Source: Acidobacteriota bacterium
Lineage (GTDB): Bacteria > Acidobacteriota > Blastocatellia > Pyrinomonadales > Pyrinomonadaceae
Reading direction: 5' to 3'
Assembly: GCA_016715115.1 (NCBI GenBank)
Contig: JADKBM010000016.1
Coordinates: forward strand, 434,001 to 498,000
Length of the DNA stretch: 64,000 nt
Below are positions 1 to 8,877 of this stretch, piece by piece. A program made the position numbers and the translations under genes. The first letter of the stretch is position 1. Each line of letters begins with the position of its first letter. The notes beneath the pieces were generated by a model, which was not told the DNA's origin, made no database searches, and saw only the letters and a program-made list of their open reading frames with translations.

Positions 1-546
1 GCTGATTCAAACGCGGAACACCTTCTCGACGGGTTGACGTTGCTTTTGGAACCCGGGCGCAGCGTCATCGCCGACACCGGGATTTGTCTGACGACGGTCC
101 GAAATCAAAAAACCCGTCCGATCGCTGAAATCCAAAATCCAAAATCAGAAATCCAAAATGAGAACTGGTTGTTGACCGATGCCGGCTTCAACATTCTCCT
201 TTCGATGGAAACTTACAAATGGTATTACCACATCGTTCACGCGTCGCGCGCGGACGACGCCCACGACACGCCGTACAAACTTGCCGGACCGCTCTGCGAC
301 GGTGGCGACGTCTATTTCGATATCGAAGGTCACAGCCGGCTGCCCGATCATCGGCTCTTGCCGGCCGGAGTCCGGCCGAACGACGTTTTGGCGTTGCTCA
401 ACTGCGGCGCGTATTCGATCGCCCAGATGTTTCAATACAACGGCAGGTTCTTGCCGGCGATCGTTTTGACTCGGGGCAACGGTGAGGTTGAATTGATCCG
501 AAAGCGCGACGAATTCGCGGAACTGGTGGCCAACGACCTCTGGTAA
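1..546 (+). CDS. PLP-dependent decarboxylase, DapDC/ODC family, C-terminal part (5' end outside window)
   Basis: The frame is open from base 1, so the gene begins upstream of the window; 181 residues are visible. They form the C-terminal beta-barrel end of a fold-type III PLP decarboxylase (diaminopimelate/ornithine/arginine decarboxylase family). EPGRSVIADTG is the glycine-rich segment that contacts the cofactor phosphate, GPLCDGGDVYF carries the Cys that acts across the dimer interface in this family, and GAYS followed by MFQYNGR is the closing Tyr motif. Substrate specificity cannot be settled without the N-terminal domain; a diaminopimelate- or carboxynorspermidine-type enzyme are both possible. 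An oddity is a low-complexity insertion (about residues 42-54) translated from a 7-bp tandem repeat between two conserved barrel strands. Confidence 0.8.
   Translation, partial: ADSNAEHLLDGLTLLLEPGRSVIADTGICLTTVRNQKTRPIAEIQNPKSEIQNENWLLTDAGFNILLSMETYKWYYHIVHASRADDAHDTPYKLAGPLCDGGDVYFDIEGHSRLPDHRLLPAGVRPNDVLALLNCGAYSIAQMFQYNGRFLPAIVLTRGNGEVELIRKRDEFAELVANDLW
127..160 (+). repeat. In-frame AAAATCC-type heptamer array inside a coding region
   Basis: Nearly five consecutive 7-bp units (GAAATCC, AAAATCC, AAAATCA, GAAATCC, AAAATGA) lie inside the decarboxylase gene and are translated as an Ile/Gln/Asn/Lys/Ser-rich loop. In the frame used, the array has no stop codon and the reading frame continues into conserved sequence. 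The same repeat style occurs between genes elsewhere in the window. Confidence 0.75.
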
Positions 547-555
547 ATCGCACGG

Positions 556-590
556 GCCGACTGGAGCGCAAGCGTCCCCGCTTGCGACGG
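556..590. repeat. Single REP-like hairpin (GGAGCGCAAGCGTCCCCGCTTGC family)
   Basis: The core GCAAGCG-TCCC-CGCTTGC is a perfect 7-bp hairpin preceded by ACTGGAGC. It is the same unit that occurs as longer paired elements near 52.3 and 63.6 kb. It lies between the convergent decarboxylase gene and the alpha-solenoid gene and could also act as a weak terminator. Confidence 0.7.
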
Positions 591-642
591 CGCGTGGTGC
601 CGCAAGCCGCGGCGCATCTTAAGCTGATCTACACCGCAGGCT

Positions 643-2142
643 TCACCATTCGGTCTTCTGAATCAGCGCCCGGAGCGTCTCTTTTTCTGTATCGTTGAGC
701 TCAAATCCCATCAATTCATAGATTTGCGAGAGATCGGCGAAGGCGATGGCGCGGACGCTGTCGTCTTTGATCGCAAGGATCGTTTCGAGATTGAGATGCG
801 ATATCTCGCGGGCCTTGTCGGTCTCGCCGTGGGCCGCAAATCGTTTGGCGAGTTCGTTGTAAGCGCCCGAACGCAAGGCGAGTTGCGGAACGGTTTCGGC
901 GAGTTCGGCCGCGGAACCGAGCAATTGCAATGCCGCGTCCGAATCGCCCCGCCTTTGCTTCGCGTCCGACATTCCGACAAGCGTCGTCATTCGCTTGGCG
1001 TCATCCGCGATCGCGCGAAGGGCCTGATCGGCGAAATCGTCCTGGCCGTGGAGCGTGGCGATCTGCGCGATCTCGCCGAGCGCATCCATTTGCTCGCTAT
1101 CGTCCGGCAGGAACTGCGCCGCCTCGATCGCGCGCTCGTACTTCTCAAATCCGGCAAACTGGGTCGCGACCGAACGCCAGAGCTGAAACTTCGCGCGGCT
1201 GTCGCGTGTTTCGGTTTCGAGCTGCGACTGCAGTATCTGGTAAGCCTCTTCGAGCGCATCGAGGGCATCGATTCGCTCGTCGCGTTCCCAGTAACCGCGC
1301 GCGAAACCGAGCAGTGTCGCGGAAAGATGTGTTTTATCGGTGATGAGGTCAAGCGTGCGGTCGGCGAGATCGATCGAACCCGCGTTGAAGAAACCGAGTG
1401 AAACAGCCGAAAGCAGATACTCGCGATGAACGCTGTCCATCTTTTCGACGACCTGCCGCGCCTTGTCGAGCGTTTCGATCGCCCGATCCTTTCGGTTCGC
1501 GTCACTGAACAGGTTTCCGATGTCGGTCAAAAGCCGGATCTCGTCGGTTTCGTAGTCGATCGTGCCGGCCACGATCGCGGCGCGGTCGAGAAACTCGACG
1601 GCCGACTTCTTGTCGTCTTTCTGTAGATACTGTCCGGCGAGCGTGCCGAGCGCGACGGCCTTGGCCGTCGGAAACTTCATCGCGTCGATCATTTCGTCGC
1701 GCCGTTCAGCGTTGCCCTCCGCATCAAAACGCAAAGCCATTTCGCTGAAGACATTGTCCGGGTGGTCGAGCGTTTCAGCCGTGGCCAGCGCCTTTTCAAA
1801 GTCGCCGGAGGCAACCTGGCAGACAGCGATGCGTTCGCGGGCTTCAGCTGCAATCCCGACGTCTTCGATCGCTTCCGCGAGTTGGAACGCGTACTCGACG
1901 TCGTTCGCCACGGCGCATTTCTCAGCGACGAGCGTCAGCAAGCGGTCCCGCGCAAACGGGTCCGCGATCGAGTCCGACAGTTCGGCGGCCAGATCGACCT
2001 CGCCTTTTTCGACATAGATCGGCACGATGCGCTTCAGCGCGTCGGCGTGTCCGTCGGCGCTCTTAACGTCTTCCGCGAGCCGCGCGGCCAGCGCGAGCAA
2101 ATTCCCGCGGGCGTCGTCGATTGATATCAGATGTTCGCTCAT
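643..2142 (-). CDS. TPR-like alpha-solenoid protein of unknown function
   Basis: A 499-residue, acidic, soluble protein made almost entirely of paired helices of about 35 residues, many with TPR-like spacing of small and aromatic residues (for example AAELSDSIADPFARDRLL and EFLDRAAIVAGTIDYE). There is no signal peptide or membrane segment and no catalytic motif is visible. Such solenoids usually serve as protein-binding scaffolds, but no partner can be named. It is transcribed alone on the minus strand, with the next minus-strand gene, a HAD phosphatase, ending 125 bases upstream. The start is the only Met with a plausible upstream region. Confidence 0.7.
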   Translation of the reverse strand: MSEHLISIDDARGNLLALAARLAEDVKSADGHADALKRIVPIYVEKGEVDLAAELSDSIADPFARDRLLTLVAEKCAVANDVEYAFQLAEAIEDVGIAAEARERIAVCQVASGDFEKALATAETLDHPDNVFSEMALRFDAEGNAERRDEMIDAMKFPTAKAVALGTLAGQYLQKDDKKSAVEFLDRAAIVAGTIDYETDEIRLLTDIGNLFSDANRKDRAIETLDKARQVVEKMDSVHREYLLSAVSLGFFNAGSIDLADRTLDLITDKTHLSATLLGFARGYWERDERIDALDALEEAYQILQSQLETETRDSRAKFQLWRSVATQFAGFEKYERAIEAAQFLPDDSEQMDALGEIAQIATLHGQDDFADQALRAIADDAKRMTTLVGMSDAKQRRGDSDAALQLLGSAAELAETVPQLALRSGAYNELAKRFAAHGETDKAREISHLNLETILAIKDDSVRAIAFADLSQIYELMGFELNDTEKETLRALIQKTEW

Positions 2143-2267
2143 AATTCAGATTCGGAATTTCGACCCGAGCGCAAACCTCGCACCTGCAAGCGCGAAACGG
2201 CTCACGTCGTCGGCTCCTGCCTTCGCGCGCAGCACCGTTTGAACGGGCAACCTTGCGCTTCGGTCAG

Positions 2268-2960
2268 CTAAACAAAGACTCTTCGAACGGATTCGGGCAT
2301 CCAGTCACGAAGGTCGGAGGAAACGGCGTCGGCGCCGGCCGCTCGAAGTTTTTCGGCCGAGACCGCGCTCGTGATCCCAAGCGTTTTCATTCCGGCGGCG
2401 CGCGCGGCGGCGATTCCCTGCGTCGCGTCCTCAATGACCAACGTCTCGCCGTGGACCATCGGCAAATGACCTTCCTTTATCCGGTAGGAGTCGATCAGGC
2501 CGAAACCCTTCAAAAAACATTCAGGGTCGGGTTTATGCCGGGAAATGTCTTCGGACGAAACGATCACCGAAAACCATTTCAACAGTCCCGTCTTCTCGAG
2601 CACGAACTCGATCTCTTCACGTTTCGCCATCGAAACGATCCCGAGCGCAAAGTCCTTTGACGCGAGATGAATGAAATGCTCGGCGCCGCGGATCATTGGG
2701 ACTTCCCCGGCAATCAGTTCCCGCCATCGGGCCGTCTTTGCGGCGTTGATTTCGGCAACCCGTTCGTCGGTCACTTCCTTGCCCGCACGGGCGAAGTTCG
2801 TCCGGATGAAGGTCAAATCGTCCATTCCCATACAGGCGTAATAGTCATCGTCGGTCAGCTCGATGCCGTCGGCCTTCAGGATCTCCCGATAAGCCGTCAA
2901 CTGAACCGGTTCGTCGTCGATGATAACGCCGTTAAAGTCGAAAAGTATTGCTTTGATCAT
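2268..2960 (-). CDS. HAD-superfamily hydrolase, beta-phosphoglucomutase-like subfamily
   Basis: A 230-residue HAD hydrolase with a helical cap. Motif I is FDFNGV, with nucleophile Asp8; motif II is Ser110 in GIVSMA; motif III is Lys143 in RHKPDPE; motif IV is the E177-D178 pair in VIEDATQG. The cap occupies about residues 15-90. The family hydrolyses or transfers phosphate on sugar phosphates and similar small metabolites. Asp+2 of motif I, the usual general acid/base, is Asn10 here. This departs from the canonical DxD and should affect catalysis or specificity. No neighbouring gene suggests the substrate. The gene is monocistronic and followed on the 5' side by a long repeat block. Confidence 0.85.
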   Translation of the reverse strand: MIKAILFDFNGVIIDDEPVQLTAYREILKADGIELTDDDYYACMGMDDLTFIRTNFARAGKEVTDERVAEINAAKTARWRELIAGEVPMIRGAEHFIHLASKDFALGIVSMAKREEIEFVLEKTGLLKWFSVIVSSEDISRHKPDPECFLKGFGLIDSYRIKEGHLPMVHGETLVIEDATQGIAAARAAGMKTLGITSAVSAEKLRAAGADAVSSDLRDWMPESVRRVFV

Positions 2961-2962
2961 TA

Positions 2963-3365
2963 GTTTTGTATTCCAAACATTTATATTCCAGAATTCCAGA
3001 TATTCATATTCCAGATATTCCAGATATTCATATTCCAGATATTCCAGACATTCGTATTCCAGATTCCAGAACTATATGCTTTCGTGTTCCAGATTCCAGA
3101 ATTCCAGATATTCATATTCCAGATATTACAGATTCCAGATATTCCAGATTCCAGATATTCCAGATTCCAGGCTTTCGTATTCCAGACATTCGTATTACAG
3201 AATTCCAGATATTCACATTCCAGATATTCCAGATTCCAGGCTTCCGTATTCCAGACATTCGAATTCAAGTATTCAAGATATTCACATTCCAGATATTCCA
3301 GATTCCAGAATTACTGGCTTTCGTATTCCAGACATTCGTATTACAGATTCCAGGCTTGGAATCGG
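2963..3365. repeat. ATTCCAGAT-type short tandem repeat block
   Basis: About 400 bases are composed of variants of ATTCCAG, ATATTC and ACATTCG repeated in tandem. Open frames exist through it on both strands but encode only low-complexity Ile/Pro/Asp/Arg/Ser or Trp/Asn repeats, so no gene is called. The complementary motif (ATCTGGA) recurs at 3536-3643, so the two blocks could pair as a foldback around the inverted repeat at 3387-3493. Confidence 0.85.
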
Positions 3366-3386
3366 GAATCGCGTTGAAATCGCGTC

Positions 3387-3493
3387 GAGTCGGTACCATC
3401 TGCGGTAGCGGATGGTTGGACGCGGCATTTCCCGACCGCAGTATTGATACCAACCGATCTTCAACCATCCGCTACCGCAGATGGCACTGACTC
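3387..3493. repeat. REPIN/MITE-like inverted repeat, 32-bp arms
   Basis: Arms at 3387-3418 and 3462-3493 are inverted copies: the inner 23 bases (3396-3418 versus 3462-3484) match perfectly and the outer nine bases have two mismatches plus conserved GAGTC ends. The 43-base centre is not repeated nearby. It has the size and symmetry of a small non-autonomous element, but no copy elsewhere in the window was found. Confidence 0.7.
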
Positions 3494-3535
3494 GTCCCAG
3501 CCCCTGATAGAAAGACCCATTGGGTTTTTCAAAGA

Positions 3536-3643
3536 ACCCGAATCTGGATTCCATTATCCGAAATCTGGAATCTGAAATCTGGAATCTGGAATCTGGAATC
3601 CGAATTCCCAAATCCGAATTCCCAATTCCCAATTCCCAAATCT
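3536..3643. repeat. CTGGAAT/CCCAATT heptamer array
   Basis: From about 3560 the sequence is a run of 7-bp units (CTGGAAT, CTGAAAT, CCGAATT, CCCAAAT, CCCAATT). It ends immediately at the stop codon of the minus-strand flavin oxidase gene. It is the complementary arm to the ATTCCAG block at 2963-3365. Confidence 0.8.
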
Positions 3644-5132
3644 ATATGAACCTCTCGTCGATCATATTGCCGCGGCCGAGTAGGCCTTTCGGATCGAAGG
3701 CACGTTTCAGTTCCGCCATTTCGTTCAGATATCGCTCGCCGTACTGCACATAAAGATACTTCGCCTTGTGTTTGCCGATGCCGTGTTCGGCGGATATCGT
3801 GCCGCCGAGCATTATCGACTGGGCGATAAACCGGCCGTAAAGATGTTTCGCGCGCACCGCCTCTTCGTCGTTCTTCGGGATCATATTGGCGTGCAGATGA
3901 TTGTCCGCGATGTGGCCGAAGATGACGTATTCGAGCCCGCTCGCCTCGAGTTTTTCCTTATAGAACGTGAGAAACGAAGCAAAATTCCGATCGGGGACAG
4001 CCATATCGGTTCCGATCTTTTTCTGTTTGTTGCGAACGATCCTTTCATTGACCGCGACCGGCAACGCATGCCTGAAATCGCGAAGCTTTTCGCGGTCCGT
4101 TTCGGTCGTCGTGAACCACGAGCGTTCGAGATCGGCACCGTGTTTTTCGAGCAGATCGTTCCACTCGGCGAGCGATTCGTCCTCGGTCCCGGCCGTCGTT
4201 TCCTGTTCGAAAAAGATCGCCCCGCGCGCCGATTCGGGGACGTCCGGGAACTTTTCGGAGATGAACTTCAGCGCGCGGTCGTCAAAGTATTCGATCAGCG
4301 ATGCCGAAACGGATCCATCGCGAGTTGGGGCGCTCCGGTTTCTAAACGAAGATTCGCGGGCCTCGGCGACAAAGTTCAAGAGATTCTCTTCGCTTTCGAA
4401 AAAGACGATCCCGCTGAAGAACGACTCGGGTTTCGGCAAGAGCGCGAGTTCCGCCTCGACGATCACGCCGAGCGTACCTTCGGATCCGATGAACAGATCG
4501 ATCGCGTCGACCTTGTCTCCGGAAACAAAGCCGCTCGCGTTCTTTCGAACGTCCGGTTGCTCATAGGTCGGAAGCTTCGCCCTGATCGCTCGACCGCCGT
4601 TCGTTTCGAGTTCTACGAAGCCGTCGCGTGAAAAGACTTCGCCGCGTCTGAGCGTCAAGGTTTCGCCGTCAGGCAAGACGATCTCAAGCCGGCGAACGAA
4701 GCTTCGGGTCGCGCCGTACTTGAAACTCCGCGCGCCCGAAGCGTTGGTCGCGATCGTGCCGCCGATCTGACAACTCCATTCGGTCGGATCGGGCGGATAG
4801 AACAGCCCTTCAGCCTCGACCGCCCGCTGAAGATCGCTGAGAACCACCGCGCTCTGAACGATCGCAAAACCGTCTTTTTTGTTGATCTCGACGATCTTGT
4901 TGAGTCGTTCCATCGAAATGACCCAACCTCCGAACGGCACGGCGCCGCCGACCGTTCCCGTTCGTGCGCCCGAAACCGTTACCCCGATCCCTTTCTCGTT
5001 CGCCTCGCGGAGCGTTTCGGCGATCTCGTCGGCAGTGTCGGGAACAAAAACCCTCTCGGCGTGGCCGCCGGGCATATTGCTCGCGTCGATGAGATAGTCC
5101 TCTATTCCGTCCTCGGCGGTCTTGACCTGCAT
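3642..5132 (-). CDS. FAD-linked oxidase, GlcD/D-lactate dehydrogenase family
   Basis: A 496-residue flavoprotein of the VAO/PCMH superfamily. The N-terminal FAD-binding domain (about 25-240) has GARTGTVGGAVPFGG and IGGTIATNASGARS, the phosphate- and adenine-contacting loops. The C-terminal FAD-oxidase domain (about 250-490) has the family motifs FGHIADNHLHAN, SAEHGIGKHK and FDPKGLLGRGNM. The family oxidises 2-hydroxy acids such as D-lactate or glycolate and passes electrons to quinone or cytochrome c. No GlcE/GlcF partner or iron-sulfur domain is adjacent, which favours a stand-alone D-lactate/2-hydroxyglutarate-type dehydrogenase over glycolate oxidase. It appears monocistronic. Confidence 0.88.
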   Translation of the reverse strand: MQVKTAEDGIEDYLIDASNMPGGHAERVFVPDTADEIAETLREANEKGIGVTVSGARTGTVGGAVPFGGWVISMERLNKIVEINKKDGFAIVQSAVVLSDLQRAVEAEGLFYPPDPTEWSCQIGGTIATNASGARSFKYGATRSFVRRLEIVLPDGETLTLRRGEVFSRDGFVELETNGGRAIRAKLPTYEQPDVRKNASGFVSGDKVDAIDLFIGSEGTLGVIVEAELALLPKPESFFSGIVFFESEENLLNFVAEARESSFRNRSAPTRDGSVSASLIEYFDDRALKFISEKFPDVPESARGAIFFEQETTAGTEDESLAEWNDLLEKHGADLERSWFTTTETDREKLRDFRHALPVAVNERIVRNKQKKIGTDMAVPDRNFASFLTFYKEKLEASGLEYVIFGHIADNHLHANMIPKNDEEAVRAKHLYGRFIAQSIMLGGTISAEHGIGKHKAKYLYVQYGERYLNEMAELKRAFDPKGLLGRGNMIDERFI

Positions 5133-5173
5133 ACCGTCTAGTTTAAGTCAAAATGCGAGAACTTGCATCCTGA

Positions 5174-6535
5174 TCAGTTTGCCGGGGAGCGTTGCGACTT
5201 CTGCCGCGCTCGTTCGGATTCCTGTTTGAAGCGCTCGATCAGCGGCTGGGCGTCGGCAAAGCGCGGATGATCCCGTTCGACCGAACTTAGCAACAGATAA
5301 GCGCGGCGGTATTTGTTCGCGATCTCCTCCCATTCGAATCGGGTCGTTGCGACCGTTTCCTTCGCCTGCGCCTCCCTTCCCTGCTCGAGCGCTTCGTTGT
5401 AAACATCGACAGAAGAAACCTCGGCCGCCGGTTGAGTCTGCGCATCAGGAGCCGGCGCGCGCCCTTTGACGGTCGCCGATTGGCGCGAGCCGACGCCCGC
5501 GAAATGGAGCGTCAAAAACAACAGGGCGACCGTTCCGAAACCCAAAACAATGCGCGTCAGATTGCGGTTTCCGGCGTCGTTCGCAACTTGCGCTGTGCCC
5601 GCAATGGGCGGCCGCATCAAGCGCTGTGTCGGCGAAACGATCACCGTCGGCGGGGTTTCGACCGGCGTTTGGATCAGAATCGGGGCAGCCGGAATTGAGG
5701 TGCTGCGGCGACCGTGAAAAAAACCGGTGTGCGCCGCTACCGAGTTGAGCGCGGCCAACGCCTCTTTCGCCGAGACGAAGCGTTCGCGAGCATCGCGCCG
5801 GACAAGTCTTGAGACGAATTCCCGAACGTCCGGCGAAAGCGCGGCGCGTGTCGTCCATTGAAATTCGAGGGTCGCGGGATCTTTCGGAATATCGAGCGGC
5901 TTGACGCCCGAGAGTCCTTCGATCCCAACAAGTCCGAGCGCGAACAGATCGCTGCTGAAGTTCGGATTTCCGGCCATTTGTTCGACCGGCATATATCCGT
6001 GAGAACCGATCGCAACCGATCGCTCTCCGGCCGCGGAATTGACCTGCTTGACGGCGCCGAAGTCGATCAGCGCGAAACTTCCCTCCGACGCGCGACGGAT
6101 GATGTTCGCCGGCTTCACGTCGCGATGGATAACGCGCTCGCCGTGAACAAATGAGAGGATCTCGAGAATCTGTCCGAGAAACTGTATCAATTCGTGCTGA
6201 TCGTAGCGCTTGCCGCCGAGAAACTCGCGGTCGAGCGTGTGTCCCTCTATAAACTCCTGAACCAGAAAGAACTCGCCGCGTTCGCAGAAATGCGCGATCA
6301 GCGCGGGAATGCTCGGATGGCGTCCGAGCCGGTAAAGAGTCTCGGCCTCTTGTTGAAAAAGTTCGCCCGCAAGCGCGAGCGACGCCGCGTCGCGCGACTG
6401 CGGACGGAGATGCTTGATGACGCATTTCGGCCGATGCGGAAATCCAAGATCCTCACCGAGGAATGTGAACCCGAATCCGCCCGACCCGATCTGCCGCAGG
6501 ACGCGGTAGCGATTGTTGATGACTGTGTTTTCCAT
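5174..6535 (-). CDS. Membrane-anchored serine/threonine protein kinase
   Basis: A 453-residue Hanks-type kinase. The catalytic domain (about 10-275) has the glycine loop GSGGFGF, the VIK lysine, the catalytic loop HRDVKPANI and DFGAVKQV as the DFG/activation segment. A Pro/Thr-rich linker (about 280-335) leads to one transmembrane helix (LGFGTVALLFLTLHFAG) and a C-terminal tail with a TPR-like helical pair (YNEALEQGREAQ onward), presumably extracytoplasmic. Substrates are unknown and no phosphatase gene is adjacent. The upstream intergenic region contains a foldback heptamer array. Kinase activity is expected because all key residues are present. Confidence 0.9.
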   Translation of the reverse strand: MENTVINNRYRVLRQIGSGGFGFTFLGEDLGFPHRPKCVIKHLRPQSRDAASLALAGELFQQEAETLYRLGRHPSIPALIAHFCERGEFFLVQEFIEGHTLDREFLGGKRYDQHELIQFLGQILEILSFVHGERVIHRDVKPANIIRRASEGSFALIDFGAVKQVNSAAGERSVAIGSHGYMPVEQMAGNPNFSSDLFALGLVGIEGLSGVKPLDIPKDPATLEFQWTTRAALSPDVREFVSRLVRRDARERFVSAKEALAALNSVAAHTGFFHGRRSTSIPAAPILIQTPVETPPTVIVSPTQRLMRPPIAGTAQVANDAGNRNLTRIVLGFGTVALLFLTLHFAGVGSRQSATVKGRAPAPDAQTQPAAEVSSVDVYNEALEQGREAQAKETVATTRFEWEEIANKYRRAYLLLSSVERDHPRFADAQPLIERFKQESERARQKSQRSPAN

Positions 6536-6639
6536 TTGAAGCCGTTCCGGGTGAGGCGTCGGACCGTATCAATTTTATCAAATCGCCAACCGGGTTTGAT
6601 AGCGATATTTTCCGGCGTCGAACGACGGAGTAAAGTGAA

Positions 6640-6867
6640 GAGTGCAGAGTGGATAGTGGATAGTGCATAGTGCAGAGTGCAGAGTGCATAGTGTACATAA
6701 CACTTGATCAGGACCTTTGAACTATCCACTCTGCACTATGCACTATGCACTATCCACTCTGCACTATCCACTCTGCACTATGCACTATGCACTATCCACT
6801 CTGCACTATGCACTATCCACTCTGCACTATGCACTCTGCACTATCCACTATGCACTCTTCACTATCC
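6640..6867. repeat. GCACTAT/CCACTCT heptamer array, foldback
   Basis: Left arm 6644-6691 reads AGTGCATAGTGCAGAG-like units and right arm 6719-6867 reads the complementary TGCACTATCCACTC units, each with a 7-bp period, separated by about 27 unique bases. It fills the space between the kinase start and the 3' end of the haloperoxidase gene; nothing else is seen in this 340-base gap. Confidence 0.9.
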
Positions 6868-6877
6868 GCGATCCAGA

Positions 6878-8578
6878 TCAAACCGTGACGGTCGTGCCGT
6901 CGAACTTCGTCAGGCTGAAACCCGCGAACTGCTCGTTGTAGCAGGCTTTTTGATCCTTCAGAACACCGATGGCGACCGCTTCGCCGAGTTTCAGAGATTC
7001 GGTGCCGTCGGAACGCCAGTGAACCCCGGCGATGTTCCGTCCGAGCGCGACGTTCGAAGCGATCTTGTTCAACTCGCCGCCGACAGTCAGCGAAGGGCCG
7101 ACGTACGGGGTCAGGAACTGTCCGTTCTGATCCGGCATAACCGGATTGGGAATGACCGCAGACTCGTCAAACCAAGCCTTCAAGATGGTCACGCATGCGC
7201 CGGCGACGGTCGCATGTCCGGCGCCGTAAGCAGGATGCGTCGGACTGCCTTCCGGAAAAGCCATCGGCAGCAGCGCGTTTCCGGGCGTCATATACCCGCC
7301 AAGCCGCGAGTTTGTGGAAAGCGAATTCAGAATTTCCGCCTGTATCGGATACGCGGCTTTGTGATAAAGGGCGCGATCGATCCGGGCCGCAAATACTTCG
7401 GGACGAAGTCTCCGATGAACGATCCATTTCTGGTTCCAGACGGCTTTCAGGGCACGCGTCGAGACCTCGCACAGCAACGTCGCGATATGCGGTCCGCCGA
7501 ATGTTGCGAAGCCCTGCTGCGTCGCCGAATTCGAATATGGGTTTCCGGCGTCAAAGGCGGCGCCAAGCGTGCCCGCAAGAACCAAGAACGCCTGAAAATA
7601 ACCTTGAAACAAGACGTCGATATGGACCCATTGTCCGATGTCGCGCCCGTTTCGCATATATCGCGGCGTCGGGTCAAAAGCGTCGCCCTGAGACGGCGAG
7701 ACGCCGTTTTGGACGCTCAGCCAGCTCGCGAAATCGGTCATATAGTTCTGGCCGCCGACCACGGTTCGGATCTTCTGGCTGATCTCGTTGGCGCCGAAAA
7801 AGCACGGCAGATAGAAATACTGCGAGAGATACGGTCCGACCTGGTCACCGGGAGTAAGTCCTCGAAACAATAGATCGGTCGTCACCTGGCCGCCGTTCGT
7901 CTTCGCACCCTTGAAATCCGCGCCGAAAAGCGTCAGATCCGCGGCCGCGGCGTTCGCGACAGGATTCGTCGAATAATCCGAAAACGGCACGTCGCGCAGA
8001 AGCGCCATCCAGTAATTCTCGGCGATCTCGGCGCCGATCTCGCGGCTCGCAAACGCCGGCGGGGGCGGTTGAATCAAGGAAAAAGCGTCTTTGCCTTCGA
8101 GATCGAATGCAAATCCGGCCTGCGGGTTGGTCAGTTTGCGGTCGCCGCCTAGAGGTATCTGCTCGAACAGCGCCGGAGTTCCCGTGCGCATCGCGTTCAG
8201 AAAAGCGTTATACGCCGCGGGATCGACCTCGCCGTTGGACTGATGCGGCAATCCCTTCGAGTAACTGCCGATCCGATTTGGGTAGCGTTCTTCGTCACCG
8301 TTGCCCGGACGACTGAAAAGCGGCGGGATCGGCTGGAAATTCGCCCTCGCTGCATTCACCCGAAACTGATAGCAAGCTTGTGACCTTTGATGGTAGAACG
8401 AACCTTCGATCGGGCGCTGCGCCGAAATCCCCGCAGTCTTGTCGATGAACGGCACGATCGCGCCAGCCGCAGCGGCAGCTATCGCGGATTTTCCCAAATT
8501 GCCGAGGAACTTTCGCCGATTCGGTTTGTCGGACGATTCCGCAACCGCAAATGATTCACGATCTTCCATAAAATTCAC
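6878..8578 (-). CDS. Tat-exported vanadium-dependent haloperoxidase-like protein (PAP2 fold)
   Basis: A 566-residue protein. An N-terminal RRKFLGNLG followed by an Ala-rich hydrophobic stretch (about 22-50) is a twin-arginine signal. The C-terminal half has the vanadate/phosphate-binding constellation of PAP2-type enzymes: KWIVHRRLRPE (Lys and Arg), SPTHPAYGAGHAT (the GH motif) and NVALGRNIAGVHWRSD (Arg and the axial His). Length and spacing fit vanadium bromo/chloroperoxidases, which use peroxide to oxidise halides in the periplasm or outside. The Ser of the usual PSGH motif is Ala here (GAGH). A related acid phosphatase activity cannot be excluded. It appears monocistronic. Confidence 0.85.
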   Translation of the reverse strand: MNFMEDRESFAVAESSDKPNRRKFLGNLGKSAIAAAAAGAIVPFIDKTAGISAQRPIEGSFYHQRSQACYQFRVNAARANFQPIPPLFSRPGNGDEERYPNRIGSYSKGLPHQSNGEVDPAAYNAFLNAMRTGTPALFEQIPLGGDRKLTNPQAGFAFDLEGKDAFSLIQPPPPAFASREIGAEIAENYWMALLRDVPFSDYSTNPVANAAAADLTLFGADFKGAKTNGGQVTTDLLFRGLTPGDQVGPYLSQYFYLPCFFGANEISQKIRTVVGGQNYMTDFASWLSVQNGVSPSQGDAFDPTPRYMRNGRDIGQWVHIDVLFQGYFQAFLVLAGTLGAAFDAGNPYSNSATQQGFATFGGPHIATLLCEVSTRALKAVWNQKWIVHRRLRPEVFAARIDRALYHKAAYPIQAEILNSLSTNSRLGGYMTPGNALLPMAFPEGSPTHPAYGAGHATVAGACVTILKAWFDESAVIPNPVMPDQNGQFLTPYVGPSLTVGGELNKIASNVALGRNIAGVHWRSDGTESLKLGEAVAIGVLKDQKACYNEQFAGFSLTKFDGTTVTV

Positions 8579-8877
8579 TCCTTTTCAAAACTCGAAAAAC
8601 GGTCGCTGCCGGGTTCGGACCGGGCGCCGATTCAAGAACAGGATTCCGGGCCGGACCGGGAGATGATAAGCACCCAGGATCAAGGCGCCGGCCGTTCCCC
8701 CACGGCGCGGGGACGCAGATGATGATGCTTTCCAAAGACCTGAACCAAGCATCGTCACATACCCGATTTTAACACGTTTTGAATCCCGAAAAACAGCTAA
8801 AACTTCATAACGGCACAACAAAACAAAGCCTGGCGACGCAGGTCAAATCGCGTCGAGATGGAAGACCAAATCCGGGA
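8579..8877. other. Intergenic region upstream of the haloperoxidase gene
   Basis: About 300 bases between two minus-strand genes. A 78-codon open frame exists on the minus strand (8585-8821) but has no recognisable domain, so it is not called. The stretch should contain the haloperoxidase promoter; no clear element was identified. Confidence 0.4.

Noticed and set aside
2963..3365. Possible CRISPR array
   Set aside because: Repeat units are 7-12 bp with no unique spacers of constant length and no cas genes.
6704..6900. Open frames encoding Cys-Thr-Leu-His-Tyr-Ala-Leu repeats in heptamer arrays (also near 10.9, 37.0 and 41.8 kb)
   Set aside because: They are translations of the 7-bp repeats on either strand and have no independent coding evidence.
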